Assembly: GCA_903772945.1 (NCBI GenBank)
Contig: CAICTM010000091.1
Coordinates: forward strand, 1 to 64,000
From: Seminavis robusta
Lineage: Eukaryota; Bacillariophyta; Bacillariophyceae; Naviculales; Naviculaceae
Direction: 5' to 3'
DNA length: 64,000 nucleotides
Under the pieces are notes generated by a model. It saw only the letters and a program-made list of their open reading frames with translations, searched no databases and was not told where the DNA came from. The translations under genes and the position numbers were made by a program. Positions 21,909 through 30,408 of this stretch are shown here, in pieces. How positions within the stretch are numbered: the stretch's first letter is position 1; each line of letters begins with the position of its first letter.

Positions 21909-21981
21909 CGTTCACTCTCTGGCAGAAAAAGGACGAAGAGTTCATTAACTTGACAGGGTATTTAAGTATGTATAAAAAGCC

Positions 21982-23996
21982 ATGCCCGATGACGACGATA
22001 ACGATACCTCTGACAAGCCTTCGTCTACTGTTCGCAAAGCCGACGCCTTGATCAACAGCGGCTCTGATGAGAGCTACAAGCGCCATCGTGGCACCAGCAA
22101 TGACATTAAGAAGATTTGCTTGAAGCATGGCGAAAAGCGTCACATTCTAAAGTTATCTTCTCGCCACTGCACTCTGGTGTATATCCAAGCAGTCGCTAGT
22201 CATGAGTTTGGACTGGAATATCATTCTTGCCGATTGAAGGTACTGGTCGGAGATCCTCCCCGTAGAAAAGTGCTGAAAGACTCCAGAGTCAAAAAATTGC
22301 AGAACCTGGCATTGGTCTTGGTAACAGGTATCTCCAAAAATGGTGCACCATCCGACAATGAATCTACCACTGGTAACAAGGAGAATCAATCCAGTACAAA
22401 GCAGGACCAATGCAGCGACAACCAATCTAGTAACGACCAGAACCAATCGAATGGCAAGCCGAGTGAAGACTCCGTGGTAGATTTGACGGCGGACGACGAC
22501 AATGATGACATTCCAAAAGCGGACTCTGTCAACGTGCATGAAGCCAAGCGCTTGGCATTGTGGAAACAGCGACAACACTTAATTAAACAACAACATGTCC
22601 CCTTTGGAACCTTTAACGGAGAGGATATTTACCGCAACAAAATTGATGACACCCAAGAAGATTGGACCCAAGGATTCTACAGTCTCCCCGAACTGGTCCC
22701 ACCCCATTGTACCAGTGCTCTGGCCACCACCTTTCATTCCAGCGGACTGCACTATTTCCAACAAGTCTTTACGGATCTCCCGGAATTGCTCGTGGTGAAT
22801 CCCTCTTGTAAAATACTAGAGCCTCTGCCACCATTGGAAAGGCCATGCTCATGCCCATCACGCCAGAAGCAAACTGGCAATGGCTCAAGACACGACCTCA
22901 TACAGAGGGATGTCTCCATGCCAAGTTGCTGCTCTTTCGTTGTCCCCAGGGTCTACGAGTCGTTGTCTCTGGAAATAATCTCATTGAACATCAATGGCAA
23001 CGACAACGCGATGTCTTGTGGATACAAGACTTTCATACTACAAACGAGTTGGCAAAAGACCACAACAGCAACCCATTTGAAGATCGCATACGGACGTTTC
23101 TGTCGGACCTGACAGAATGTGATCAGTCCGACCACCAGACCGTGGTTCAAGGTCGGATTCACGCACTCCTCCAAGGCATTGACTTTTCCAATCATCAAGC
23201 ACACTTGGTCTTTTCCTTGCCTCGAACCAAGGAAGATAAAGAGGCAATGAAGGATTGTGGCGGATACCAGCAATTGGTACTGGCCGTGGCAAAGGCCGAA
23301 CTCAAACAACGTATTTCTGTGACATCCAAGAATGCCATTCTCTATGCCACGTCGGGCTCCATGGGGAATCTGAAACCAGGCTTTTTGTGGCAAATGCATC
23401 AAGCCATGCAAGGCATTCAAAGCTTTTCCGAAGACACGGCCACATGGGAACAAGTGGATGATCGTGTCAAGTGCCTGTGGCCGTCTGTGGAATTGGCGGC
23501 ACAATCGGATCTGACCGGGTTGCGTTGCATTCGTCCTTTGCCGGCGTATCATTGGAACAAGAACATTCCCGTTCAAAGTCGAACCAATATCTTTGGCAAT
23601 GCCTCGCCCAATCCTCCCAATAGCAAACTGTACAAGCATGGTCTTTCGACGCACGAACAACATCTAGCACTTGCCCCCACCACCCATGGAAAGTTCCTGT
23701 TCAACACCGAAGGAGTTCTCTATGTAGGGTCGCACAACTTCAGCCGAGCTGCATGGGGATTGGGAGATGCAATGCCCAAGAACGTAGAACTGGGAGTGGT
23801 CATGGTGTCTTCCAAACCTGTCCGTATTCAAGCATGGGTAGAACGACTGCCTTGTCGATTGGTTCCACCCAGCAATACTGGCCCCCAATGCTACCAACCC
23901 TTTTGTGGCTTGAACTATCAAGGCTTTTTGGACAAGCATGCCTTGAGCCAGCAGCGGAAGGAGCAGCAAAATGGCCATCAAGATTGTTGGGATTGA
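21982..23996 (+). CDS. Tyrosyl-DNA phosphodiesterase (TDP1-like) with N-terminal ubiquitin-like region; one frame change
   Basis: The first HKN motif is HAKLLLF (His codon 22917) with SGNN, and the second is HGKFLF (His codon 23685) with GSHNFSRAAWG. Both match TDP1 of the phospholipase D superfamily, which removes stalled topoisomerase I peptides from DNA 3' ends. The N-terminus is acidic. Codons about 45-115 (HILKLSSRHCTLVYIQAV... to LALVLVTG) look like a ubiquitin-like fold. VVDLTADDDNDD (about 165-176) is a SUMO-interaction-like motif. The frame of codons 1 to about 285 does not continue into the catalytic part. Either a 47-base GT-AG intron (22795-22841) or one missing G in a short run near 22841 explains it. 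The second fits the protein alignment slightly better. Confidence 0.8.
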
Positions 23997-24454
23997 GATT
24001 GCCATGGATGCTACGATGTTGGTATCCCTAGGACATTGTCATCCTTTAGGCCGAGACACACGATGGATACGGGTACATACCGCTGCCCGAAACTGTACCT
24101 ATAGATCGGTCCTGAAGGGCTGAAATCGAGCTGCATTGCCGACCAACAAAGATGATGCCAATGCAGCGAGCACCATGTCGCACTGTCTTCCCGCAGGGCG
24201 AGGAACAGTTCACAGCAACACCACTGCATCAAGACGAAGGAACGCCGACGGGTGCTGTACGAGAGATGGCAATGCGTTCAAGTTTCTACTACAGTACAAT
24301 CATTTCGTTTTCGTTCTGGTGTCGTAAATCGGCACCAGGAGCGTTCCTCAATCGTGCATGACTTTAAATCCGACCCTAATTTAGGGACGGTTTGGGGGAA
24401 TTCGTCCTTAAATATAGGGACGGTTTCGAAACCCGACCCTAAATCGAAACCCGT

Positions 24455-24543
24455 CCCTAAATTAGGGACGTTTTTTCAGAAACCGTCCCTATTTTTCAGA
24501 AAACGTCCCTATTTTTAGGGTCGGTTTCGAAACCCGACCCTAA
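24455..24543. repeat. 89-base internal hairpin repeat, copy A
   Basis: Begins and ends with CCCTAA and is almost identical (88 of 89) to 24637-24725. It holds two stem-loops, one gggacg/cgtccc and one agggtcgg/ccgaccct. Confidence 0.85.
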
Positions 24544-24636
24544 TATTGGTGCGTTTTCAATGTATTTACCAGGCAGTCCTGTTTCTATTTAGGGACGTTT
24601 TTCAAACCGAACCCTGAACCCTAAAACGAAACCCGA

Positions 24637-24725
24637 CCCTAAATTAGGGACGGTTTTTCAGAAACCGTCCCTATTTTTCAGAAAACGTCCCTATTTTTAG
24701 GGTCGGTTTCGAAACCCGACCCTAA
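24637..24725. repeat. 89-base internal hairpin repeat, copy B
   Basis: Direct copy of 24455-24543 with a single difference (T to G in the first stem). The near identity indicates a recent duplication or conversion inside the MITE. Confidence 0.85.
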
Positions 24726-24867
24726 AGGGAATCCGACCCTAAATCCGACCCTATTTTAGGGTCGGTTTCATGCACGATTGAGGAACGCTCCAGTACATCC
24801 ACAGAGAGACCCCCAAAAGCACGCACCTTAAGGTTTTGAGTTTCAAGGGTATGATGCATATAATATG

Positions 24868-24950
24868 TATCGTACGTATTGTATGTATTGTACATATTGT
24901 ATATATCGTACGTATTGTACGTATCATATGTATCGTACGTATTATACGCG
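24868..24950. repeat. Subterminal ATGTATCGTACG-type microsatellite
   Basis: About eight imperfect 9-base units (cgtacgtat, tgtatgtat, tgtacatat) just inside the left inverted repeat of the MULE-like element. Confidence 0.75.
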
Positions 24951-25390
24951 CGAACATGGACCAATGAGAACTCCCTTGATCAGCAGCAGCCATTTTTAAA
25001 AAGCACACCAACAACAAAAACACCACCATCCACACTTCTTCTTCTCTCCTCTTGTTGCTCCTGCTATTGTTGCTTCTGTTGTTATTCAGCTCTCACACCA
25101 TCTCTACCACTACTATCAGGTACATTTACTCAGCTTCCTGCTTGTGAAATGGTCAGAGAGAGTGGCTATTCATCAGATGAGCAAAAGTTGATGTCATATC
25201 ACCCTCTCTTCTTTCCTCCCTCCATGACATACCCAAGTCTCTCAACAATGCTTTCACTCTTTCTCTATTATTCATAGACTGATAGAACAAGGTGAACAAG
25301 GAAGGACACCACCCAGGAAGTCAAGGAAGTCAAGAAACAGCACATTTCCATTTCACCAGTAGATCACAGTACTGAAATCCTGTAAGTACC

Positions 25391-25580
25391 CTTTGTATCG
25401 TACGTATGATATATATAATATGTATCGTATGTATGATACGTATGGTATTTATTGTATGTATCATACAAACCTTTTGTATGATATGTATGATATGTATCGT
25501 ATGTATGATATGTATGATATGTATCGTATGTATCGTATGTACTATATCTATTATATGTATAATGTATATCATACATATTT
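25391..25580. repeat. Internal ATGTATCGTATG microsatellite
   Basis: About twenty imperfect 9-base units of 'tatgtatga'/'tatgtatcg' directly upstream of the unknown plus-strand gene. In translation they read as low-complexity Met-Tyr or Ile-His repeats, which are not real protein. Confidence 0.75.
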
Positions 25581-25643
25581 CTGTATTGTACTGACTGCAA
25601 TCTTTGTTTCTGCTGTTTGTATATGGCTTTATTCATAGGTATC

Positions 25644-26039
25644 ATGGCTGAAGGTGACACTAACCCCATGAGGGACGATGCCTTAGCAGAAATGCAAATA
25701 GATGAAGTGCGCGCTCCTCCTGGCCCGGACAATTGTGGACCTTTTTGGCGTTGGGAAATCTCCGAAGAGCAGCTTGTCGAGTGTGTGAAGGACAAGATTC
25801 CCCTTGTTTTAAGGTCTTATGTTGATCCCAAGAAGAAGGGCAAGATTCAGCTTCATACTATCTTAGACCCACAGGATCAAGTCTACTGTCTGGACTGCGT
25901 GGCTCATGCTATTGGTTTACCCGAAGACCAGATACCTTTAAACCCCCAGTCCCTTAAGCTTCACAAGGCAGGCACGTCATTGTACCAGCATTATATGGGC
26001 AACCAGCGAAAAACCCAACGTGGTGCCGCCGGAAAATAG
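25644..26039 (+). CDS. Unknown 131-residue protein inside the MULE-like element
   Basis: The first Met after a short A-rich leader is used. An in-frame Met at 25617 would add nine hydrophobic residues. The protein is mixed acidic and basic, with PFWRWEISEEQLVECVKDKI and a later YCLDCVAHAIG segment, and ends in a basic tail. It looks like a genuine small globular protein rather than low complexity. No family is recognised. Its 3' end overlaps the convergent transposase frame by 49 bases. It could be a captured host gene or an element accessory protein. Confidence 0.55.
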   Translation: MAEGDTNPMRDDALAEMQIDEVRAPPGPDNCGPFWRWEISEEQLVECVKDKIPLVLRSYVDPKKKGKIQLHTILDPQDQVYCLDCVAHAIGLPEDQIPLNPQSLKLHKAGTSLYQHYMGNQRKTQRGAAGK

Positions 26040-26752
26040 GTAAAGGTATGACTGAATGTTTGCCCATCTGCAGCTTTGCCTGATTCAGTCTGCAGCTCTC
26101 TCTTCTCCGCATTTGTTTTGAAAGTAATATCACCTGATTTATACTCGGGGTACATTCGGAAGAGCCGCTGTGCACTTTCTGTTGTCCATGCTAGTGCAAG
26201 AAGAATCAAGCCCGATCCGGTAATGGATAATGCATTCCTAACCTTTTCAGAAAATGCTGCAGCACTGTCGACTTCATTGGCCAGAACATTGGAATCAATG
26301 TCTTGAGGAGCGGCACCTCTTCGTCTTTGTCTAAATCTCAGGTGTCCAGTTTCAAAATCGGCAAACAAGACTACAAAAGCCTTTGTCTTATCCGACTGGA
26401 GCCGTGCGAGTAGCCGGTCAGCTGCTGTTGCTTCATCAGCAGGGACTTGCGTTTCAACACCATCAGCTGACATTATCGAGAGCACAATCCCTTGCCGGAG
26501 ATTCATTATCGAGAGCACAATCCCTTGCCGGAGATTCCGCTTCATGCCCTCCAGCTGCTTTGAACTCAGGGTAGCACCAGTGGTTTCGTACAGCAAAGTT
26601 TTTATCACACTGGGAGGCAAGTGATTTTTCAGGCACTGATCTGCCAATGTGACCGCCTCGGAACCCAAATGTTTGATCTGAACTTGAATTTGGCTAGGGT
26701 CGAGCTTCGGATGTCCAATGTGTTTGGTGCTTCCGCCTTGTTTGGCTGGCAA
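25991..26752 (-). CDS. MULE/FAR1-type transposase, C-terminally truncated
   Basis: On the minus strand the frame opens upstream with RWFLPAKQGGSTKHIGHP, like the end of the FAR1-type zinc-binding domain, so the true start is in an earlier exon not resolved here. Helical DNA-binding and linker parts follow. The catalytic entry is SAQRLFRMYPEYKSGDITFK (Asp as first acidic residue) and WVFRWLPI, the typical 'YTWLF' region of MULE transposases. The frame ends there, so the second Asp and Glu motifs are missing. A 33-base exact tandem duplication gives NLRQGIVLSIM twice. Probably inactive. Confidence 0.65.
   Translation of the reverse strand: MPAKQGGSTKHIGHPKLDPSQIQVQIKHLGSEAVTLADQCLKNHLPPSVIKTLLYETTGATLSSKQLEGMKRNLRQGIVLSIMNLRQGIVLSIMSADGVETQVPADEATAADRLLARLQSDKTKAFVVLFADFETGHLRFRQRRRGAAPQDIDSNVLANEVDSAAAFSEKVRNALSITGSGLILLALAWTTESAQRLFRMYPEYKSGDITFKTNAEKRELQTESGKAADGQTFSHTFTYFPAAPRWVFRWLPI
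26471..26536. repeat. 33-base exact tandem duplication in the transposase gene
   Basis: Units 26471-26503 and 26504-26536 are identical and keep the reading frame, adding 11 residues. This indicates a recent slippage or double-strand-break repair event. Confidence 0.9.
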
Positions 26753-26986
26753 GAACCATCGCCTGTGCTCATTACTGAAGTAAACATTAAAATAGAAAGG
26801 ACAAACTTTGTCTTTTCAATTATAGGTAACTGATTTGGGTAGTAGGACTGTGTTGGTTGCCTTTGATGGTGCTTTCTTATAATACCTATGTCTCGGGCAC
26901 ACGCGTAAGGTAGGCTCTTCGTCTGTCATAGCCTCTGTTTTTAACATTAAAGCCTGCTTCCTTGCATGCAAGTGCAAATACAGACA

Positions 26987-27226
26987 TCAGTTCCTCTTTG
27001 ATAAACTTTTTTTCATCTTTGTTGAATTTGCTTGGCAGCAATACACGTCGGTCTTGTCAATTTGAGCATTGCCAAGCTGGCCAAGCGTTTGCATAATGTC
27101 AATTGTTATAGGAGTTTCATTTATTAGAGACGTTGCCACAGCTACACTAATAGAAGGAGGGATCCACTCTTCTACATTGGTATCATATTGGGCAACATCA
27201 TTCAGTTCAGCAAGATAGGTATCCAT
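26987..27226 (-). CDS. Short frame upstream of the transposase, possible first exon
   Basis: 79 codons, starting MDTYLAELNDVAQYD, moderately acidic then basic at the end. It lies upstream of the transposase frame on the same strand, inside the MULE-like element. It may be an N-terminal exon or a decayed accessory gene. I could not find splice sites that join it in phase. No domain is recognised. Confidence 0.3.
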   Translation of the reverse strand: MDTYLAELNDVAQYDTNVEEWIPPSISVAVATSLINETPITIDIMQTLGQLGNAQIDKTDVYCCQANSTKMKKSLSKRN

Positions 27227-27299
27227 ATTGGTTGTTGTGGCACTTTGGTCGGTGCTTCAGTTCAGAGAGATCTGGCAACTTAGAGAACTGGAAAAAATT

Positions 27300-27457
27300 C
27301 GTCATATCATATGATACATATTGTATATATTATATATCATATATATCATATGGTTAATATATATAATAATATTATATCATCTGGTTTTTATGATAATTGT
27401 GTTTCGTATGATATGTATCATTCATATGATATATATGATACGTATTGTATAGTATAA
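27300..27457. repeat. Right subterminal AT-rich microsatellite
   Basis: Imperfect 'catatgatatatat' units just inside the right inverted repeat of the MULE-like element, mirroring the left array. Confidence 0.7.
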
Positions 27458-27504
27458 CCCTTCCTCTAAGGTGCGTGCTTTTGGGGGTCACTTGTGTACT
27501 GGAG

Positions 27505-28195
27505 TATGGGTTTGGGTTTAGAGAGAAGGCAGAATGTTGAAGCTTCGAACTGGCAACAGGTGCGTGGTGATTTTTGGCTTCAGTGGATTGCCAAAATTAA
27601 TATGCATCTTTGAATCTGCGAGTTTCGCGGTTTTGGCATGATTCGCGGCCAAAAAACGCGACAAAAACGCCACATCGACAAAACACGAGTTTCCGCGAGT
27701 TTCCGCGAGTTTCGCGGTTTCAGTCCCGAGCTAAAATTTAATTATAAAATTAGTCTTCCCATAATGACGGGACTCAAACCACGAATTTTGCGTTTAAACC
27801 ACGAGTTTCGCGTTTATCTCGCTCATGTTTTGCGTTTTGCTTCTGCGTCCTGGCCGAATTACCGCGAAAACAACGAAAACAGCCAAAACGACCAATCCAC
27901 CATTCCCTACCGGTACCGTACACGTACCATACGTGTAGCTACGTCATACGGTACGAGATTTACCCCTTTTTTCGCAAGAAGATGTCATCCTACTGTTTCA
28001 CTGTAAAATATTTTCCTTTATGTCTACTGGGTAGCGTCACGACTAGATATTTAACACATTGATTCACGCTATAATTTATTATTAAATCTATCCTATCACG
28101 ATTCCATGGGACTGACAGGATACTTCTTTCGGCGCCACCATTCTTCTTCGAAAATAGTCGACCATGGCGGCTCTTCCGCCGCTGGATATAGCGGC
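27505..28195. other. Spacer with a CGCG-rich short-repeat block
   Basis: 27608-27835 holds many variants of 'gcgagtttcgcg' and 'accacgagtttcgcg', flanking a short inverted repeat 'agtcccg...cgggact' (27722-27774). The style is like the core of the 6745-7060 element. GGTACC-type palindromes follow at 27910-27935. No gene is seen. Confidence 0.45.
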
Positions 28196-28732
28196 TCAGT
28201 TGAGCCCACGCTTCTTGCTGGCGGGCTTCTTCTTGGGAGTCATCTTCAAAGCGGGCAGAATGTCTTGAGTGAGGCCTTCCTCCTCTTCAAAGGAATCGAA
28301 AGACTCATTCTGGTCTTCCTTGGTGGCAGTCATTGCTTTGTCATTTCCGTAGATGCGGATGGTGACAACAGTGCCGGTGGTCGTGAGCAGGACAATACAA
28401 TCGGAAATTGCAGTGCAAAGGCGCTCCACGTCTCCACGGAATTGGCAGTAGCCAACGAAATCAACAAACATTTCCTTTGGCCAATAGACAAAGCCCGGGA
28501 GAGTCACAAAGATTGTCACATCTCGATTGTTTGCCAAGTCTTCGACGGCCAGCTCCACTCCATCCTGAAGCCTCCTCTGAGAGGCTGGCTTGAGAGGCTT
28601 GAGCCTCCAGGCAAGGCAAGAAAGAACCGGAGTCTTCTTGGGCACATCCATCATAGTGACATGCAAGTCGCTGCTCGAATAGTTTTGGGTGTCCCCAAAA
28701 GCTGGACGCTTGCTCGGCATGGTGATCTTCAT
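28196..28732 (-). CDS. Hypothetical protein, 178 residues, Lys-rich C-terminus
   Basis: Single frame starting MKITMPSKRPAFGD, with Met5 as an alternative start. The middle (VTIFVTLPGFVYWPKEMFVD, then CIVLLTTTGTVVTIRIYG) has alternating beta-type hydrophobics. The tail is KKKPASKKRG, suggesting a nuclear or nucleic-acid role. It is divergent from the gene at 28963, with 230 bases between starts. An open frame on the other strand covers the same region, but its composition is less protein-like. No family is recognised. Confidence 0.5.
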   Translation of the reverse strand: MKITMPSKRPAFGDTQNYSSSDLHVTMMDVPKKTPVLSCLAWRLKPLKPASQRRLQDGVELAVEDLANNRDVTIFVTLPGFVYWPKEMFVDFVGYCQFRGDVERLCTAISDCIVLLTTTGTVVTIRIYGNDKAMTATKEDQNESFDSFEEEEGLTQDILPALKMTPKKKPASKKRGLN

Positions 28733-28962
28733 GGTTAAGATGGGAAATTATTGTTTCCTGTGCTGTTCAAGTCGATGGACGGCAGGTTGTGGCAAGGAGA
28801 ACTGCTGTCACGTTGGATGTTGCAGCATTGGATTTGAATTTGGCAGCATTGGATTCGCCTCAAAACCTTGGTTTGGTTTGAATTTGAATCTGAATCAGAT
28901 CGCCGAGCTGCCCGTGGGATGGAACAAGACGACAAGGGAACACTCCTCACAAATCAACAATC

Positions 28963-29403
28963 ATGTCCTTTAGCTGGAGACGTCTCGCTACTACATCAGG
29001 CACCGAAATCGGCGTCGAGGCATCATCTCTTTGGACTGTTGCTCTTGTTTTGGCAGGCCGTGATGTCTGCTCTCCTTCTGTTGGCCCGGTCAATCTTGAG
29101 CAATATGCTTACACTCCCCTCTTTCGTATTACAGTCATGAATCAAGCCCGTACTCGTAACATCGCTTCCATTTGCCTTCCTTCGGATTGTACCTGGATTC
29201 TAGACCAACCAAGGAAAGTCAAGTCAGCAAACTCTGGTCTGCGTGCCTACAGATTGAAGATTTCCGTCTCCTCGACCAAGGATGGATGGGACACTGTCAT
29301 GATTACATTGCCATACGACGGAGAGAATGGAAGCGCCGTGCTGTTTGGCCAAGCTTTAGCACATGCATTTGATGTTGTTAAGGAGAGCCTCCGTCAAGCT
29401 TGA
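28963..29403 (+). CDS. Hypothetical protein, 146 residues
   Basis: Single frame starting MSFSWRRLATTSGTEIG. It has a mixed hydrophobic and charged composition with likely beta strands (LWTVALVLAG, YRLKISVSST, DTVMITLPYDG) and a C-terminal helix (FGQALAHAFDVVKESLRQ). The VMITLP segment recalls VTIFVTLP in the divergent neighbour at 28196-28732, so the two could be related halves or paralogues, but this is weak. Function unknown. Confidence 0.5.
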   Translation: MSFSWRRLATTSGTEIGVEASSLWTVALVLAGRDVCSPSVGPVNLEQYAYTPLFRITVMNQARTRNIASICLPSDCTWILDQPRKVKSANSGLRAYRLKISVSSTKDGWDTVMITLPYDGENGSAVLFGQALAHAFDVVKESLRQA

Positions 29404-29911
29404 GATCCGGACCACGGAGCAACTGGCTGTATTGGAGGGGCCAACAAAGTGACAATAGCACGTACAGCATATGGATTATAATAAATGATAGCTATGTTTT
29501 AATGCTACCAATTACATCGTACTCCACAGCTGTACATCGTAATCGTAACACATCTAGCTAGAGGCAGCTTTCGCACTTTCGACTTGTCGCCATATTGCAC
29601 TTGTCGCCTTATTGCACTTGTCATCTCCCACCACAAACTGCCACCAACACGAGCTGGCTTATTTTGCCACATCAGCAACACGTCGTGTAGGACAAAATTA
29701 TTTAGAGTGAAAACGATTTGGATTTAACGTGAAGTTTCGTACTTAAAGAGCGCCTGACGACTTCCCAGACAAAACCTCTTTTGACAATTTCGTCCAAGAG
29801 CAACCACAAGCAAAGTCGACACAACCATCATCCACGCTGACTGAAAAGAACGCAACAACGATGAGCAAGAACCAACGAAACACAGCCGCAAGCGTATAAA
29901 GGAGAAGAATC
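29404..29911. other. Spacer downstream of the divergent pair
   Basis: 508 bases with a short tandem 'cttgtcgcc.tattgca' near 29582-29620 and an A-rich leader before 29912. No gene is seen. Confidence 0.35.
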
Positions 29912-30159
29912 ATGGTAAAGCGGAGGAAGAACGACGACAAGGTAGAGCGCGCTGCAATGTTCCTCAAACTGTCGAAGAAAGGAAATGCGATGAATGTGAA
30001 TGATGCCATGCGGTTCGCCGGTTACACTGATGATGCCATCGAAGATCAAGCCCTCAAGCGAGCAATCTATAGAGCAAGAGATGACATGAATACACCCCAG
30101 AAGCAGGGTGCTGTGCCAGCCGCGGCAGCAGCTGCTCCCGCTCCATCATTGGCCACCGT
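29912..30159 (+). pseudogene. 5' part of a gene interrupted by a copia-type element
   Basis: About 83 codons (MVKRRKNDDKVERAAMFLKL...) encode a basic helical region (NVNDAMRFAGYTDDAIEDQA) followed by an Ala/Pro linker, which would suit a small DNA-binding helix-turn-helix such as that at the start of pogo/psq-type proteins. The frame runs straight into the left LTR at 30160. Sequence after the right LTR (33517 on) does not obviously continue the gene, so the 3' part may be lost. Whether this was a host gene or another transposon is unclear. Confidence 0.45.
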
Positions 30160-30408
30160 TGTTGGAGGAAACATACCTGACACCTCTTTACTATTGACTC
30201 GTGTATTAATCATCTAGTCCGGTTCGCATGCAAATTCATCATGCAAGGAACCAAGGGAGTTTTAGGTCTAAAGTGTTACGGGGGTCCTTATATCCAATTC
30301 AATCACAAGAATTGCTATGCACCACCAGAAAATCCTCACTTTTGCTTTTCAGCTTAATCTAAAACCAAATTACTCCCCAATAAGCTGCAGTATTACTAGC
30401 AAACAACA
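30160..30408 (+). repeat. Left LTR of the copia-type element
   Basis: Direct counterpart of 33277-33516, with TG...CA ends and the shared block 'tgacacctctttactattga'. Confidence 0.9.

Larger units (their letters stand above)
24338..24791. mobile_element. MITE with long terminal inverted repeats, family M1 copy 1
   Basis: The left end GGAGCGTTCCTCAATCGTGC... and the right end are inverted copies over at least 23 bases (24338-24360 and 24769-24791). The interior is made of nested hairpins of 'agggtcggtttc', 'gggacg' and their complements. It has no coding capacity. A related element with the same terminus lies at 48109-48432. Its right end abuts the MULE-like element that begins at 24788. Confidence 0.8.
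24788..27504. mobile_element. MULE-like DNA transposon with ~40-bp terminal inverted repeats
   Basis: The left end (CTCCAGTACA... then ACCCCCAAAAGCACGCACCT, ending at 24830) is matched in inverted orientation at 27467-27504, apart from a few bases in the middle of the repeat. The 2.7 kb element contains a minus-strand part-transposase of the Mutator/FAR1 type (25991-26752), a short minus-strand frame (26987-27226), a plus-strand unknown gene (25644-26039) and three arrays of TATGTATCGTACG-like sequence inside the ends. The transposase stops after its first acidic catalytic motif, so this copy should be non-autonomous. I could not find a convincing 9-bp target duplication. Confidence 0.75.

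Noticed and set aside
24455-24725. CCCTAA/TTAGGG strings as telomere-repeat remnants
   Set aside because: They occur singly at hairpin boundaries and not in tandem, so they are better explained by the MITE's own stem sequence.
25391-25580. Met-Tyr and Ile-His repeat peptides read from both strands
   Set aside because: Direct translation of a 9-base microsatellite without stops; no evidence of a gene.
28106-28738. Plus-strand open frame of 210 codons
   Set aside because: Mirror of the minus-strand 178-residue gene. The minus frame has a better start, a charged tail typical of a real protein and fits a divergent promoter.
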